This document shows positions 13,022-24,731 of a stretch of 64,000 nt of DNA, piece by piece. The notes under the pieces were generated by a model that saw nothing but the letters and a program-made list of their open reading frames with translations, did not search any database and was not told where the DNA came from. The stretch comes from an uncultured SAR86 cluster bacterium (GTDB lineage Bacteria > Pseudomonadota > Gammaproteobacteria > Magnimaribacterales > D2472): positions 124,001 to 188,000 of the forward strand of contig CAJIYN010000002.1 in the NCBI GenBank assembly GCA_905181645.1, in the 5' to 3' direction. How positions within the stretch are numbered: the first letter of the stretch is position 1; every line of letters starts with the position of its first letter. The position numbers and the translations under genes are program-made.

Positions 13022-13975
13022 TTAAGAAATTATTCCAAGGAATCTTGTTATGATCCAGTAAAAACCCATACCGCCAAGTGCATAAGATCCTATTAATGCA
13101 GATTGATTATAAAAATTATATTTGTGAGCTAGCCATATAAAAAATCCAAAGAAAGGAATAAGGGCAAGCTGCCCTGCCTCAATACCTAAATTAAAGAATA
13201 GTAATGATAAAAGCATCTGATCATTAGCTATACCTATATCACTTAGTGCGCTTGCAAATCCAAGGCCGTGTAAAAGCCCGAAGCAAAAGGCCATTATCCA
13301 TGGTGTTTTTTTAAGTTTATATGAATCATTAATCTCTAATGCTAAGTAAACAATAGTTAATGCTATCAAAACCTCAACTGTAGCTTGAGGCAATGAAATA
13401 ATATCAAAAACGGATAATCCTAAAGTAATGCTATGCGCAATAGTAAAAGCGGTAATTGTTTTAATGACGTTAAGTAAACCTGTAACTAAAAATAACAACC
13501 CTAAAATAAATAATATGTGATCAATACCGCTAAAGAGGTGATCAATTCCTAGCGTAAAATAAGTAGTCGGATAATTTTGAGCCTGTATAGGTATAAGTAT
13601 TATTGATGATTTTAAATTCATTAATCCCTCAAAAATATCATCATTTAAAAAATTAATTGTAATTAAAGCATCAGTTAAAACACTCAGATTTATAACTTCA
13701 ATAGAATGACCTTTTAAAGATGAATCACAGTTAAGTATAATTTTTTCAATTAAGTACTTTCCTTGGGGATACGGCGATTGAGCTTCAACAGAACAGTGTT
13801 CAGGAAATATAATTTCTGCTCTTTGGCCTATATTTTTTAATGGATACATCCATTTTGCATCATAGCTATGTTCAGCAGTAGTATTTGCATCTATGACTAA
13901 GTGAGCTGGATTAAACTCGTGAGATTCTATATCAATGACAAAAAATAAGAATAAATAAACAAAGAGTTTAGTCAT
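13022..13975 (-). CDS. HupE/UreJ-family membrane protein with N-terminal periplasmic region
   Basis: Signal peptide; HLFSGIDHILFILGLL, TAFTIAHSITLGLS, FCFGLLHGLGFASAL. Confidence 0.8.
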   Translation of the reverse strand: MTKLFVYLFLFFVIDIESHEFNPAHLVIDANTTAEHSYDAKWMYPLKNIGQRAEIIFPEHCSVEAQSPYPQGKYLIEKIILNCDSSLKGHSIEVINLSVLTDALITINFLNDDIFEGLMNLKSSIILIPIQAQNYPTTYFTLGIDHLFSGIDHILFILGLLFLVTGLLNVIKTITAFTIAHSITLGLSVFDIISLPQATVEVLIALTIVYLALEINDSYKLKKTPWIMAFCFGLLHGLGFASALSDIGIANDQMLLSLLFFNLGIEAGQLALIPFFGFFIWLAHKYNFYNQSALIGSYALGGMGFYWIITRFLGIIS

Positions 13976-14770
13976 TAAAATTCTAAATCAGGATTAATAA
14001 TAATTTTATATTCAGATTTTATTTGATCAATATAAGTCGTTACTGCAGATTCTTTTTGGGCAGCCAAGAAATCAACCTCAACTTGATTAAGCACTTCGGT
14101 AATTAAAGGAAAATATCCCGGCTTTGAATCTTTTAAAAGAACTATATGATGACCAAACGAACTTTTAAAGGGACCTGACCATTGATCTAGAGAAATCTCG
14201 TTAAAATTAGAACTAAAAATTTTTCCAAAATTTCTTGATATTTCATCTTTAGTTTTATCAATAAAGTTTTTACCTAGAAAAAATGGGTCCGACTTGATCT
14301 TACTGCTTGAGCTTAAGATTAATTTAATTGCTGCATTTGATCTGGCTTTAGAATTATTTTCAGCTGAAAAGTAATAATGCGTAAAACTAAAAGTTGGCTG
14401 AATATAGTAGTTATTCTTATTAAGTTCATAAAAATTTATAAGAGCTTCATTGCTTGGTTTATCAGTGAGCGTTTCTTGTTTTAAAAAAGTGATCTTTTGA
14501 GCTAATCTTCTTTTAATTATTCTATCTTCTATTGAATGAAAAGAAAGCCTCTCTGTATAGAATCTCTTCTTCTATTAAATTATTAATAATTCTAGCTATT
14601 TCATCTTCAGTTGGATTTCTACCAACTTGGGATTTCCATGCGCTTATAAGCTTAAAACCTCTTGATCAGATATGTATATTTCTTTTGGATTTTCAGTTGA
14701 ATTTAACCCTATATCAATAAGATATATTAATAAACCAATGGCAAAAAAATATAAATATTTTGGCTTTCAA
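13975..14770 (-). CDS. Parvulin-type peptidyl-prolyl cis-trans isomerase, membrane-anchored, frameshifted; absent from the ORF track
   Basis: Manual reading: IYISDQEVLSLISAWKSQVGRNPTEDEIARIINNLIEEEILYREAF... and ...NEISLDQWSGPFKSSFGHHIVLLKDSKPGYFPLITEVLNQVEVDFLAAQ...INPDLEF*. Confidence 0.75.
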
Positions 14771-14842
14771 TTTTGATAAAAAATTAAGTAAAAATTGACT
14801 TAACTATCTCCAATTGCTATTGATCCAGCATAAATATATATA

Positions 14843-16750
14843 TTATTTATTTTCAACTTTAAGCCATATTGGAGAAGACCAAGCTCTTTCTTGAATAATT
14901 GTATCAATATCAGATCTAGGCTTCTCTCCATTCCTGACTGCATCCCATGTAGACCATCTACACGATGGATTCTCTAACACACGCACGTAATAAAAAGCTT
15001 TAACATTCGGATCAAAATCAGGATCATTCCAAACTGTTTTTAATTCCGATGCTCCTGCGTCTTGCACTAATCGAGCAATCATTTAAATCTACCCAAGCTT
15101 GATTATCAGGACAGCGATTAGTTTTTGGATCAACACTCAGTCCATCAGAGCATGCAACATCAAAAACTTTTTCTTTGTGCTCTCCGTCTTCTAACCATCC
15201 TTTGATAATTTGAGTTCTTTGCAATGGTGCACCTTGATATCTCTTTGTGCCCATAAAATAAACTCAGGGGTTTTATCACCCGAATTCATTAAGTCTGAGC
15301 CCATGGTTACACCCTTTTCATAAGCTTCACTTACAAAATTTGGATTAAGAGAATCTTGTATATCAAAGTCCCACCCTCCAAAGAAACGAACCGCTATTCT
15401 TGGTCCAGTTGTTGAGTAAGTTTCCTTTCTTTTGAAAGCATCAAAAATTTCCTCACGCGTATTTTCTCTTGCCCAAACTGCTGCATACCCAGAAGCTGCG
15501 ATCTGCCAGTTTTTCCATAATGCACCACCACTGTCTGAAGTATCGTCTACTCTATCACAACCACCGGCCATACACTCGTCCATTCCTCTTAGTTCAGCTG
15601 TGCCATCTAAAAGACCAATTTTTGAAAAAAACAGTTCCTCGCTATCTGAAGGTCCGCCAACATGAGAGTCACTCGATCCTATTAAGCCAAATTTATATGG
15701 ATTGGTCAGACCTTTTTCAGCAAGAGTTAATCCTCTAAGATATGCATCTCTGACATAACTTCCTGATGGCTTGCTATAAGTTGGAGGTCTGCTTCCAACT
15801 CTTTTATCCATAATTTCAAAATCTGCCCATTCATCATCAGGCGAGAGAAGAGGATGGGTGTCTGAAGTTCCTTTAACTTGCGTAATTTCAACAACAGGTT
15901 CATTTCTCATTCTTTTTTCAGCATAAGCTCTATTAATAGCTCCACCTTTAAATGTTTCCATTTCAAACATCTGACCATTTGAACCATTACTATTATGAGG
16001 CATTGATACAGAATCCATTCCCTTTTCTCTTAATCCATCCTGCCAGGTCCATAAATCCTCTGGATTTAAAGAATCAATTCTTGTCCAAGGTCTAATGGGC
16101 TATTGATGAATTAAAAATAACATTTCTATGAAGATTACCGCCTTCTGTATCTGTGGAGGTTGTAAATTCATAACCTATAAAGGCTGTAAAGTGACCAGGA
16201 TCATTGTGCTCATTAGCTGATCTAGCAATATCTGACCAAGCTGATTTATGAATATCATAATCAAATGAATTTAATGCTCTTTGGGTATTTTTAGTAAACC
16301 ATGCCTTTAAGGTATCTGGATGCCACCATGGATTTGGTTGAATTATTGCATTAGCTAAAACTGAACTAAATATATTAGATCTTTCAGCAGCTGATTCAAC
16401 ATTAAGATTTTCAGGCCTATTAAGATTATGCATTGGCTTGGTCCATTCATTCTTAGACATATCTGAGGATGTATCAGCATACGCTTGAATCATTCCCATA
16501 TAAAAACCATGATCTGTTACAGAATAAAAATCTAATGGTTCACGAAGTTTCATTTCATAACCCATAGGGTGTTTTATACCCTCTCCTTTAGCATATCTGT
16601 ATGCATCGCTTGGCGAGGCTGTAACACCAAATACATATGCATCAAAAGAATATTTGGTATGGACATGCAGGTCTCCATAAAGAGGCACACGATCTGGATT
16701 TGATGGGATATTTTTTTCGCTTGCAGGTTTAGCAATTGAGTAATCAACTA
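14843..16750 (-). CDS. DUF3604-family protein, frameshifted; N-terminal signal region missing at 16750
   Basis: [85 protein letters not shown]. Confidence 0.85.
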
Positions 16751-16917
16751 ACTTAAAGCAAAAAATATTTCTGTTTTATTTGATAAAAGAGATACTTACA
16801 AGCCTGGATTTAAGTTTAATGAACATGAAATTAAAGGAGTTCCAATTAGAATAGCTATTGGTCCAAAAGATTTAGAGAATTCAACTCTTGAAATATTTAG
16901 AAGAGATGATATGAACA
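16751..16917 (+). pseudogene. proS: Orphan fragment of prolyl-tRNA synthetase anticodon-binding domain (archaeal/eukaryote-type ProS)
   Basis: Reads LKAKNISVLFDKRDTYKPGFKFNEHEIKGVPIRIAIGPKDLENSTLEIFRRDDM; no start or stop of its own. Confidence 0.75.
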
Positions 16918-16940
16918 TAATTTGTATCAGACCTGACCAA

Positions 16941-18617
16941 TCAAACATTAACGCTTTCCTCCAAAATCATAGCGGCCACTTTTTCACCAATCATAATCGC
17001 TGGAGCGTTGGTATTGCCTGAAGTAATAATGGGCATGATGGACGCATCTGCAACTCGCAAACCTTCATTTTATGAACTTTAAGATCACTGCTAACGACTG
17101 ACATATCATCATCGCCCATCTTACATGTGCCTACCGGATGATAAACAGTATCTGCTTCTTCTCGAATTGCTTTTTCAATATCAGCATCATCATTAATATC
17201 AATAGGCCTCGATGTGTGTTCTTTGATATATTTACTGAAAGGTTCTGTATTAAGAACTTTCATCATAATCTTATAACCATCAATCATATCTCTCATATCG
17301 TCTGGATGACTTAAAAATTTTGGGTCTATAAGAGGATCAGCAAAAGGATCAGCAGATTCAAGTGTAACCTCACCTCTCGATTTAGGCCTTAATAAGCATG
17401 AATGGCAACTCAAACCAGTACCCCATGCACTTTGTCTACCATGATCAATCACCATTGCTGGAGCATAGTGAAATTGAATATTTGGAGCTTCTAATTCATC
17501 ATTAGTTTTAATAAAGGCATTCCATTTTCAGGAGCTGTTATTCCAAATCCTGCGAATTTTAAAATACCCATATCTCCGTCTTCGAAACCAGGATACATTA
17601 AATTAAATCCTATTAAATTCATTGAGTTATATTTATGAACTGTAAGATAATCAATGTGATCCTGCAGATTCTTTCCTACTCCAGGAAGATCAACTAAATG
17701 ATCAATGCCGTGTCTAGTAATTTCATTAGCTGGGCCAACACCAGATCGTAATAATATTTGAGGAGATCCGAAAGCTCCTGAGGAAAGAATAACTTCTTTA
17801 GTAGCATGAAAAATAAAGGTATTATTGTCTTTATCTATACATTCAACGCCTTTAGCTGAATTGTCTTCAATAAGAATTTTGTTTACATGAGTATCTGTTA
17901 GTACAGTTAAATTTTCTCTTTTAAGTGCAGGTACAAGATAAGCTTTAGCCGCGCTACATCTTTTTCCGTTAATTTGTGTAGTTTGGTAGTAACCAAACCC
18001 CTCTTGATCCTCTCCATTAAAATCATCATTGTAGTTATATAAAGCTGAACCAGCTTCAACAAAAGATTCACATGATTCAGGTTGATGTCTAATTTTAGTA
18101 ACATTTAAAGGACCATTTTTTCCATGGTATTCATTATCATGCTCTTCGTTATGCTCAGCTTTAATAAAATAAGGTAAAACCTTCATCATAAGACCATCCT
18201 TCATTTCCAAGTTCAGACCAATGATCATAATCCCAACGATGACCTCTAACGTAAAGCATTGCGTTAATAGAGCTTGAACCACCAAGAGTTTTACCTCTAG
18301 GCTGATAACCTTTTCTATGTTCTAAGGATTCATTAGGCATCTTATGCATACCACCTGCTGAATCAACTGCAACAGATGCTGGTTCAGTGACAGTGACTTT
18401 TTCAAATTCTTTTTGAGGAACTGTATCAAAAGCCCAGCTGTATTTGCTCGTGTCTCCTAAGAAGTGCAAAACCAAGCGGTACATGTAATCTAGGATCACT
18501 ATCTTTTGATCCAGCTTCAATTAAACACACTGAGGTATTTGGATTGGCGCTTAGTCTGTTTGCTAGAACGCAACCAGCAGAACCAGCACCTAAAATTATA
18601 AAATCAAATTTATCCAT
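16941..18617 (-). CDS. GMC-family oxidoreductase (choline dehydrogenase-like), frameshifted
   Basis: [78 protein letters not shown]. Confidence 0.9.
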
Positions 18618-18705
18618 ATATCCCCCAATAATATGTAACCCAAACATTAAAATTCCAAATACAGCAAAATATTTATATAATTTGTTAAATAAAATTCGCA
18701 ATTTT

Positions 18706-18782
18706 GCGCCTGTAGCTCAGTTGGATAGAGTACTTGGCTTCGAACCAAGGGGTCGGGAGTTCGAATCTTCCCGGGCGCGCCA
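18706..18782 (+). tRNA. tRNA-Arg (anticodon TCG), CCA encoded
   Basis: Acceptor GCGCCTG/CGGGCGC, anticodon stem CTTGG-CTTCGAA-CCAAG, T arm GGGAG-TTCGAAT-CTTCC, 3' GCCA. Confidence 0.95.
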
Positions 18783-18832
18783 ACTATTTAGGGTTATAAA
18801 AACGCAGAGTAGAGTCTTTTATTTTATTTAAT

Positions 18833-20218
18833 CATAAAAAATATCAAGTAAATAATTTTGATAATTTCTCCAAGGTGCTTTTTTGCCTTGTTGAGGAAGT
18901 CTATCTAGAGCTCTTTGGACATAGCCTGAAGTGAAATCGATATAGTTATCATCTGCCTCTGCACGAGCATCTTGATCTGCCATACAGGCAGAGACACCCT
19001 CTTTATCCATCTGATTAATTAATCTGCATACATATTCTGCCGTAAGATCTGCTCTTAGTGTCCATGAAGCATTTACATAGCCAAATGAGAAGGCCAAGTT
19101 AGGGAACTCCTCCCAGCATCATTCCTTTATATGCTAAATGATTATGAGGTTCTACTTTTACTCCATCAATATTAATAGCTATATCACTCAATACATTTAA
19201 TTCAATGCCTGTAGCAGTTATGACTATGTCAGCATGTAATTTCTTTCCAGATTTTAATAAGATTCCATCTTCTATAAATCTGTCAGATACTCTATTGTTT
19301 TGATTTCGGGGTAGCAGGATTAATTGCTACAAATAAATCACTGTCAGGAACAAGACATATTCTTTGATCCCATGGCTTATATGAAGGAGTAAAGTGCTTT
19401 TCAACATCGTAATCTGAGCCAAGACTTCCGGTAATAAAAAAGTTATATCCAGAACATACTGAGAATATGATATTGAGTTTGAACTCATTAAAATAATTTA
19501 TAAGTACCTAAACTATCTATTATCAATAGTAGTACTATAAAAAATGTATTTTTTAGCTTTAAATTAAAAGCATCCTCTTCAGGCGCAGAAACAACATAGC
19601 TAGGCGATCTTTGAAGCATATAAACATGCTTAGCAGTTTTAGCTAGAGCAGGCACTAAAGTTACAGCAGTAGCTCCGCTCCCAATAACAATAATATTTTT
19701 ATTACTATAATCCAATGACTCATCCCAGAACTGGGGATGCATTATCAAACCTTTAAAAGACTCTTGTCCATCAAACTGAGGCTGATGAGGTTTGTCATAA
19801 CTGTAGTAACCGCCACACATAAATAAAAAATTACAAGTAAACTTATTAATGGAATTATTATCATCATGAACTTCTAGTTCCCATTTAGATTCTGCTGAAA
19901 TCCAATTAGCTGATTTAACTTTATGATTAAATATGATTTTTTCTCTCAGATTATAATCATCCACGGTCTCGTTAAGATATTTAAGTATGGATGGACCATC
20001 AGCAATTGCTTTTTTATGAATCCAAGGCTTGAACCTAAAGCCTAAAGTATGCATATCAGAATCAGATCTGATCCCAGGATATTTAAATAAATCCCAAGTA
20101 CCACCAAGATCATTTCGTCTCAAATTGAAAAGGATTTTTCTTTACAGCTTTTTTGTAAATTATAGGCAGCACCAATACCAGAAATTCCAGCACCGACAAT
20201 AATTACATCTTTATGCAT
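18833..20218 (-). CDS. Flavin-containing monooxygenase (Baeyer-Villiger-like), frameshifted
   Basis: [69 protein letters not shown]. Confidence 0.87.
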
Positions 20219-20347
20219 TATATTTATAGTTAGAGTATGTATTTATTAAATTCATTATTGTTAATATTATATCTTTTGTCATATTATATATGTAGGTATT
20301 ATGAATAATGACACATAGGATGTCACTAGTTTTTAAGGAGATAAGCG

Positions 20348-22045
20348 ATGCATTTTTTACCACTGGTTTTAGTATTTTTATTAGTTAGCTGTTCAGATGA
20401 AGAGAAAATATTAACAAATGAGTTAGTTATAAATCAAGGCATTATTCAGGGCTATGAAAATAATGATACAAATTATTATCTTGGAGTTCCTTATGCTCAG
20501 GCGCCCGTCAATGACTTGAGATGGAAACCACCTTTAAAACATAAAGGCTGGGATAAAAAACTCCTTGCATTGGATGTTTCTAAATCATGTATGCAACCAA
20601 CGGGATTTGGCCTTGACCCTTTTATAGGTCTCTGGTTAGAAGGCTCTGGAATGAGCTGGTTTCGAAAAAATCTAATATATTTTGGTGCTGGTCTTGTTCC
20701 CTTTGTTAGCGACACAACGGAGACTCAATCTGAAGATTGTCTTTTTTTAAATATTATTACTCCAAAAAAAATGAAAGGAAAACTACCTGTAATGTTCTGG
20801 ATTCATGGTGGTGCATATAGATATGGTAATGGATCAGGGGCTTATATTGGTGATGATTTGGTATCTAAGGATGTAATTTTAGTAACGATTAACTACAGAC
20901 TTGGATCTCTAGGTTATTTTGCTCATCCCTCTCTTTCTAAAGAGTCACCTTTTAATTCATCTGGTAACTATGGAACATTAGATCAGATAGAAGCTCTTAA
21001 GTGGGTAGAAGAGAATATTAAAGATTTTGGTGGAGATCCAAATAATGTAACCATTTTTGGTGAGTCTGCAGGTGGGCACGCTGTAAGACAATTAATGTCA
21101 TCGCCTCTTTCAGAGGGTTTATTTCATAAAGCTATAGCTCAAAGTAGTTACAACATTGGCAATACACTTAAATTAAAAGAAGCTTCAGGTATTATTCAGT
21201 CAGCTGAGAGCTCAGGTAAAGATTTTGTAAGAGTATTGGGTTTAAAAGAGGATGATGATTTATTAATGAATCTAAGAAGTCTTCAAGCTTCAGACCTTCA
21301 ACAAGTTGGAGAAGGCCTAGTAGTTGCTGAAGATATTTCTGGTTCTACGGACATGGTTATATCTGCTGCCTGGATGCCAAATGTAGATGGATGGGTATTT
21401 GAAGACTCAGCATTAAATACCGCTAGATTAGGTAAAACTCATGATGTTCCTTTTTTAATAGGATTTAATGGGTTTGAAGGCTCCAGTTTGCTTCCTATGT
21501 TTTATACAAAAGATCAGCATGCAAATGACAAGGATTGGATTAAATCCATATGGGAGCTATCAGTTCCAAATGATCCTTATTCAATTCCAGAAGGTTATAC
21601 ACAATGGGCTGAAAGCATAAAAATAGATTCTTATTTAGCATCTCAAAAATTATGGGGTGATGTTCAATTTGGAGCATCAACTTATTTTACAGCTCTAAAC
21701 CACAGCAAGGTAAATCCAAATACATATTTTTATTACTTTAATAAAGCTCCAGCATCAAAAAAACAGATTATAGGAGCAAGTCATGGGATCGATGTTATGT
21801 ATTTATTTAACTCCTTTATACCAGGATGGCCTAAAAATGAAATAGACGATCAGATTGGCGAACAAATGCGAACTGATTGGACTAATTTTGCCAAGACAGG
21901 AAATCTTCTTTCAAAGGGATGGATGAGGTTCTCATCAGATAATCAAATTCAGAAAAATTATGATGAAAATATAACCTACTCAAAACTAGTAGAGGCTGAG
22001 TTATTTGAATCTATTTATGAATATTTAGATGCGACTGATAACTAA
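20348..22045 (+). CDS. Type B carboxylesterase lipoprotein
   Basis: Lipobox LVSCSDEE, SEDCLFLNIITP, nucleophile elbow FGESAGGHAV, upstream AAGGAG. Confidence 0.92.
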   Translation: MHFLPLVLVFLLVSCSDEEKILTNELVINQGIIQGYENNDTNYYLGVPYAQAPVNDLRWKPPLKHKGWDKKLLALDVSKSCMQPTGFGLDPFIGLWLEGSGMSWFRKNLIYFGAGLVPFVSDTTETQSEDCLFLNIITPKKMKGKLPVMFWIHGGAYRYGNGSGAYIGDDLVSKDVILVTINYRLGSLGYFAHPSLSKESPFNSSGNYGTLDQIEALKWVEENIKDFGGDPNNVTIFGESAGGHAVRQLMSSPLSEGLFHKAIAQSSYNIGNTLKLKEASGIIQSAESSGKDFVRVLGLKEDDDLLMNLRSLQASDLQQVGEGLVVAEDISGSTDMVISAAWMPNVDGWVFEDSALNTARLGKTHDVPFLIGFNGFEGSSLLPMFYTKDQHANDKDWIKSIWELSVPNDPYSIPEGYTQWAESIKIDSYLASQKLWGDVQFGASTYFTALNHSKVNPNTYFYYFNKAPASKKQIIGASHGIDVMYLFNSFIPGWPKNEIDDQIGEQMRTDWTNFAKTGNLLSKGWMRFSSDNQIQKNYDENITYSKLVEAELFESIYEYLDATDN

Positions 22046-22420
22046 GAGTCTAAGTTGCCGCCATTAGAAACCCACTCAGATAGACCGCCCAAGTTATAAA
22101 CATTTTCAAAACCTAGGTCTTGCAATGTTTTAGCGGCTAAGGCTGATCTCACTCCCGCTGCACAATAAACTAATATAGTTGAGTCTTTCTGAATACCCAT
22201 AGGATTATTTTGAGCTTCTGGATTTAACTGAAATTCTATAAGCCCTCTTGGAATATGCAAGGCATCACTAACCTTGCCTGATTGGGCAATTTCTGACTCT
22301 TCTCTAACATCAATAATAAAAGCACCTTGAAGTATTAGCTCATTAGCTTCATCAAAATTTAAACGCTTAACTGAATCGTTTGCGCTATTTAAAAGAGCTG
22401 TTGACGCTGCCGACAGGCGT
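22042..22420 (-). CDS. Rhodanese-like domain protein; boundary with the EamA gene unclear
   Basis: FIIDVREESEIAQSGKVSDALHIPRG, ILVYCAAGVRSALAAKTLQDLGFENVYNLGGLSEW. Confidence 0.82.
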
Positions 22421-22429
22421 TTAATGGGG

Positions 22430-23287
22430 CGCAATTGGTTTCGAAGAAAAAGAAACGCAATAAGTGTCATAAATATTCCAGTTAAAACCATTAAAACTAA
22501 CAACTGATGTGGATTCGAGGCAGACACTCTGTATCTCGAAAAATCGAAATACTGGAAGAAAATAGGCCACTGTTGATGTTCTTACTGCCCCTATTTTTTC
22601 AATTAATCTTATATACCCAATAAACGCTAAACCAGTTCCAACAGCTCCTAACCAAATAAGACTCATAATAGCTTCCTTTGATGGAGTCACTTCTGGAAAT
22701 GACAATATTGTATATGGAAGATAAATTAATCCCCCTATAATTAGCGACCATCCAATAAGAACTAATTTATTAACTTCAGTTGCAAATTTTTGAATAAATA
22801 CGTTTGCTGTTCCATAGCAAGCTGCAGCTAATAAGCAAGCCAAGCTTGCAAGTAAAGTTGTTTGCGCATTGAATGGGTTAACTAGAACTATAATTCCAAT
22901 AAAGCCAATAATTAATCCAAATACCTGCTTTTTACTAACCGGCTCACTAATCCAGAAATAAGCAACAACCATGGTAAATAACGCTGCAGAGGAATTTAGT
23001 ATAGCTAACATATTCGAGTTAGAAGTCAGAGAGGCGAAGGAAAAAAGCGTAAAAGGGATACTTGTGTTAAATAAACTAAGAAATAAAATCTTACTTTTAT
23101 TGCCACGTATTTGTTTTAAATATTTAGGCATTAATAGAAAAGGTAGAAATAATGAACCAGCTAGCAAAAGCCTTAAACCAACTAAAGTTATAGGGCCAAA
23201 TTCAGGCGTTGCTATTTTTATAAACATAAAAGAGCTTCCCCAGATAGCTCCCAGTAAAACTAATAAAAACCAATATCTTAATTGCAT
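22430..23287 (-). CDS. EamA/DMT-superfamily transporter, frameshifted near C-terminus
   Basis: LLGAIWGSSFMFIKIATPEFGPITLVGLRLLLAG, two EamA repeats, AYFLPVF; last helix continues in the frame of ORF 22042..22527. Confidence 0.87.
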
Positions 23288-23297
23288 AGTTAAAAAA

Positions 23298-23333
23298 TAA
23301 AAAAAACCCCCAAAAATTAATTTGAGGGTTTTA
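23298..23333 (-). terminator. Intrinsic terminator or attenuator hairpin upstream of the EamA gene
   Basis: Minus strand AAAACCCTCAAA-TTAATT-TTTGGGGGTTTT, 12-bp stem with one G-T pair, followed by a T-rich run. Confidence 0.75.
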
Positions 23334-23575
23334 TAAAAAACTCTGTTCGTTATAAATTATAACTTATAACTTGCAGTCGAAAATTTATGATTTACCTTTT
23401 GTCAAAAGGTGAACCCTCCATTTCCTGATTTAATATTTATACTAATAGGACCACCTCCTTCGTAGGGTAAGAATATAGGTATTTATAAATCCCCATGTCA
23501 ATCTATAAATACGACAGTCTTATTGATGGATATATAGAGAATTAAAAAAATACTATAGAAAAAATGTGAAAGATC

Positions 23576-24670
23576 TTACTTATTTAAGGCTTCACTAACC
23601 CCTGGGTGAGTAACCTCACCATTTTGAGTATTAAGTCCATTTCTTAAATGGATATTCTGACTTAAAGCTGCATCAATGCCCTGGTTAGCTAATTCAAGAA
23701 TGTAAGGAAGAGTGACCTTATTTAGAGCCTGAGTAGCTGTTAAAGGAACTGCTCCCGGCATATTAGTTACGCAGTAATGAAGAACTTCATCAACTAAAAA
23801 AGTAGGATTATCGTGAGTGGTTGGCCTACTTGATTCGAAGCATCCACCTTGATCAATTGATATATCAACCATTACAGTTCCAGGCTTCATATTCTTGAGC
23901 ATATTTATCGTAACTACCTTAGGTGCCTCTTTCCCAACAACATAGACAGCTCCAACAACCATATCGGAGCTTGATACTGCTTTTGCTATAGATTCAGATG
24001 AAGATAAAATATATTCGATATTATTAGAACCAAATTCTGACTCTAGCTCATTGAGCTTGTCTTGGGAAAGATCAATAACCTTTACAAAGGCATTATTAGA
24101 TATTGATTTAGAAATAGCTTCCTTGCCTGCAACACCGCCGCCAATTACTGTAACGACTCTTGGAGATATATCTCCAAAAGATCCAATAAGCACTCCCTTC
24201 CCCGAATTATGCTTAAGTAGGTGATATGAGCCAACAACTATACTAATTTGACCAGCTATTGCACTCATAGGTGCCAGTAATGGCATGGAGCCATCATCGG
24301 CAGTTACTGTTTCATATGCTATTCCGGTAACACCTGTCTCTATTAGTTTTTTTGCTTTCTCTGGATCACCAGCAAGATGAAGATAAGTAAATAGAGTTAA
24401 ATCATTACGTAAATATTGATATTCAGATTCAATGGGTTCTTTAACTTTTATTATAAGCTCGGCTGCTGAATAAACTTCTTTGGCCGTATCTAAAATCAGA
24501 GCACCTGATTTAATATAATCTTCATTCGTATAGCCAATACCAAAACCGGCATTATTTTGAATAAAAATGGAATGTCCATCGCCGATAATAGCCCTGCAAG
24601 AATTAGGTGTTAACCCAACTCTAAACTCATTATTCTTAACTTCTGATGGAACGCCTATTTTCATATGCAT
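23576..24670 (-). CDS. ald: Alanine dehydrogenase
   Basis: MKIGVPSEVKNNEFRVGLTP, VKVKEPIESEY, TYLHLAGD, GGGVAGKEA, VDISIDQGGCFESSRPTTHDNPTF. Confidence 0.95.
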   Translation of the reverse strand: MHMKIGVPSEVKNNEFRVGLTPNSCRAIIGDGHSIFIQNNAGFGIGYTNEDYIKSGALILDTAKEVYSAAELIIKVKEPIESEYQYLRNDLTLFTYLHLAGDPEKAKKLIETGVTGIAYETVTADDGSMPLLAPMSAIAGQISIVVGSYHLLKHNSGKGVLIGSFGDISPRVVTVIGGGVAGKEAISKSISNNAFVKVIDLSQDKLNELESEFGSNNIEYILSSSESIAKAVSSSDMVVGAVYVVGKEAPKVVTINMLKNMKPGTVMVDISIDQGGCFESSRPTTHDNPTFLVDEVLHYCVTNMPGAVPLTATQALNKVTLPYILELANQGIDAALSQNIHLRNGLNTQNGEVTHPGVSEALNK

Positions 24671-24731
24671 AATGTACCATAATCAGTTATTAATATAAGT
24701 GAAAAAAAATTATATTAGTATTCTAAAAAGT

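Noticed and set aside
15432-15738. Two plus-strand ORFs (77 and 89 aa)
   Set aside because: Antisense to conserved DUF3604 sequence and overlapping each other in different frames.
18544-18831. 95-aa plus-strand ORF in the track
   Set aside because: It reads through tRNA-Arg ([24 protein letters not shown] is a classic tRNA translation) and the antisense end of the GMC gene.
22971-23300. 109-aa plus-strand ORF
   Set aside because: Antisense to the EamA N-terminal half and crosses the terminator hairpin.
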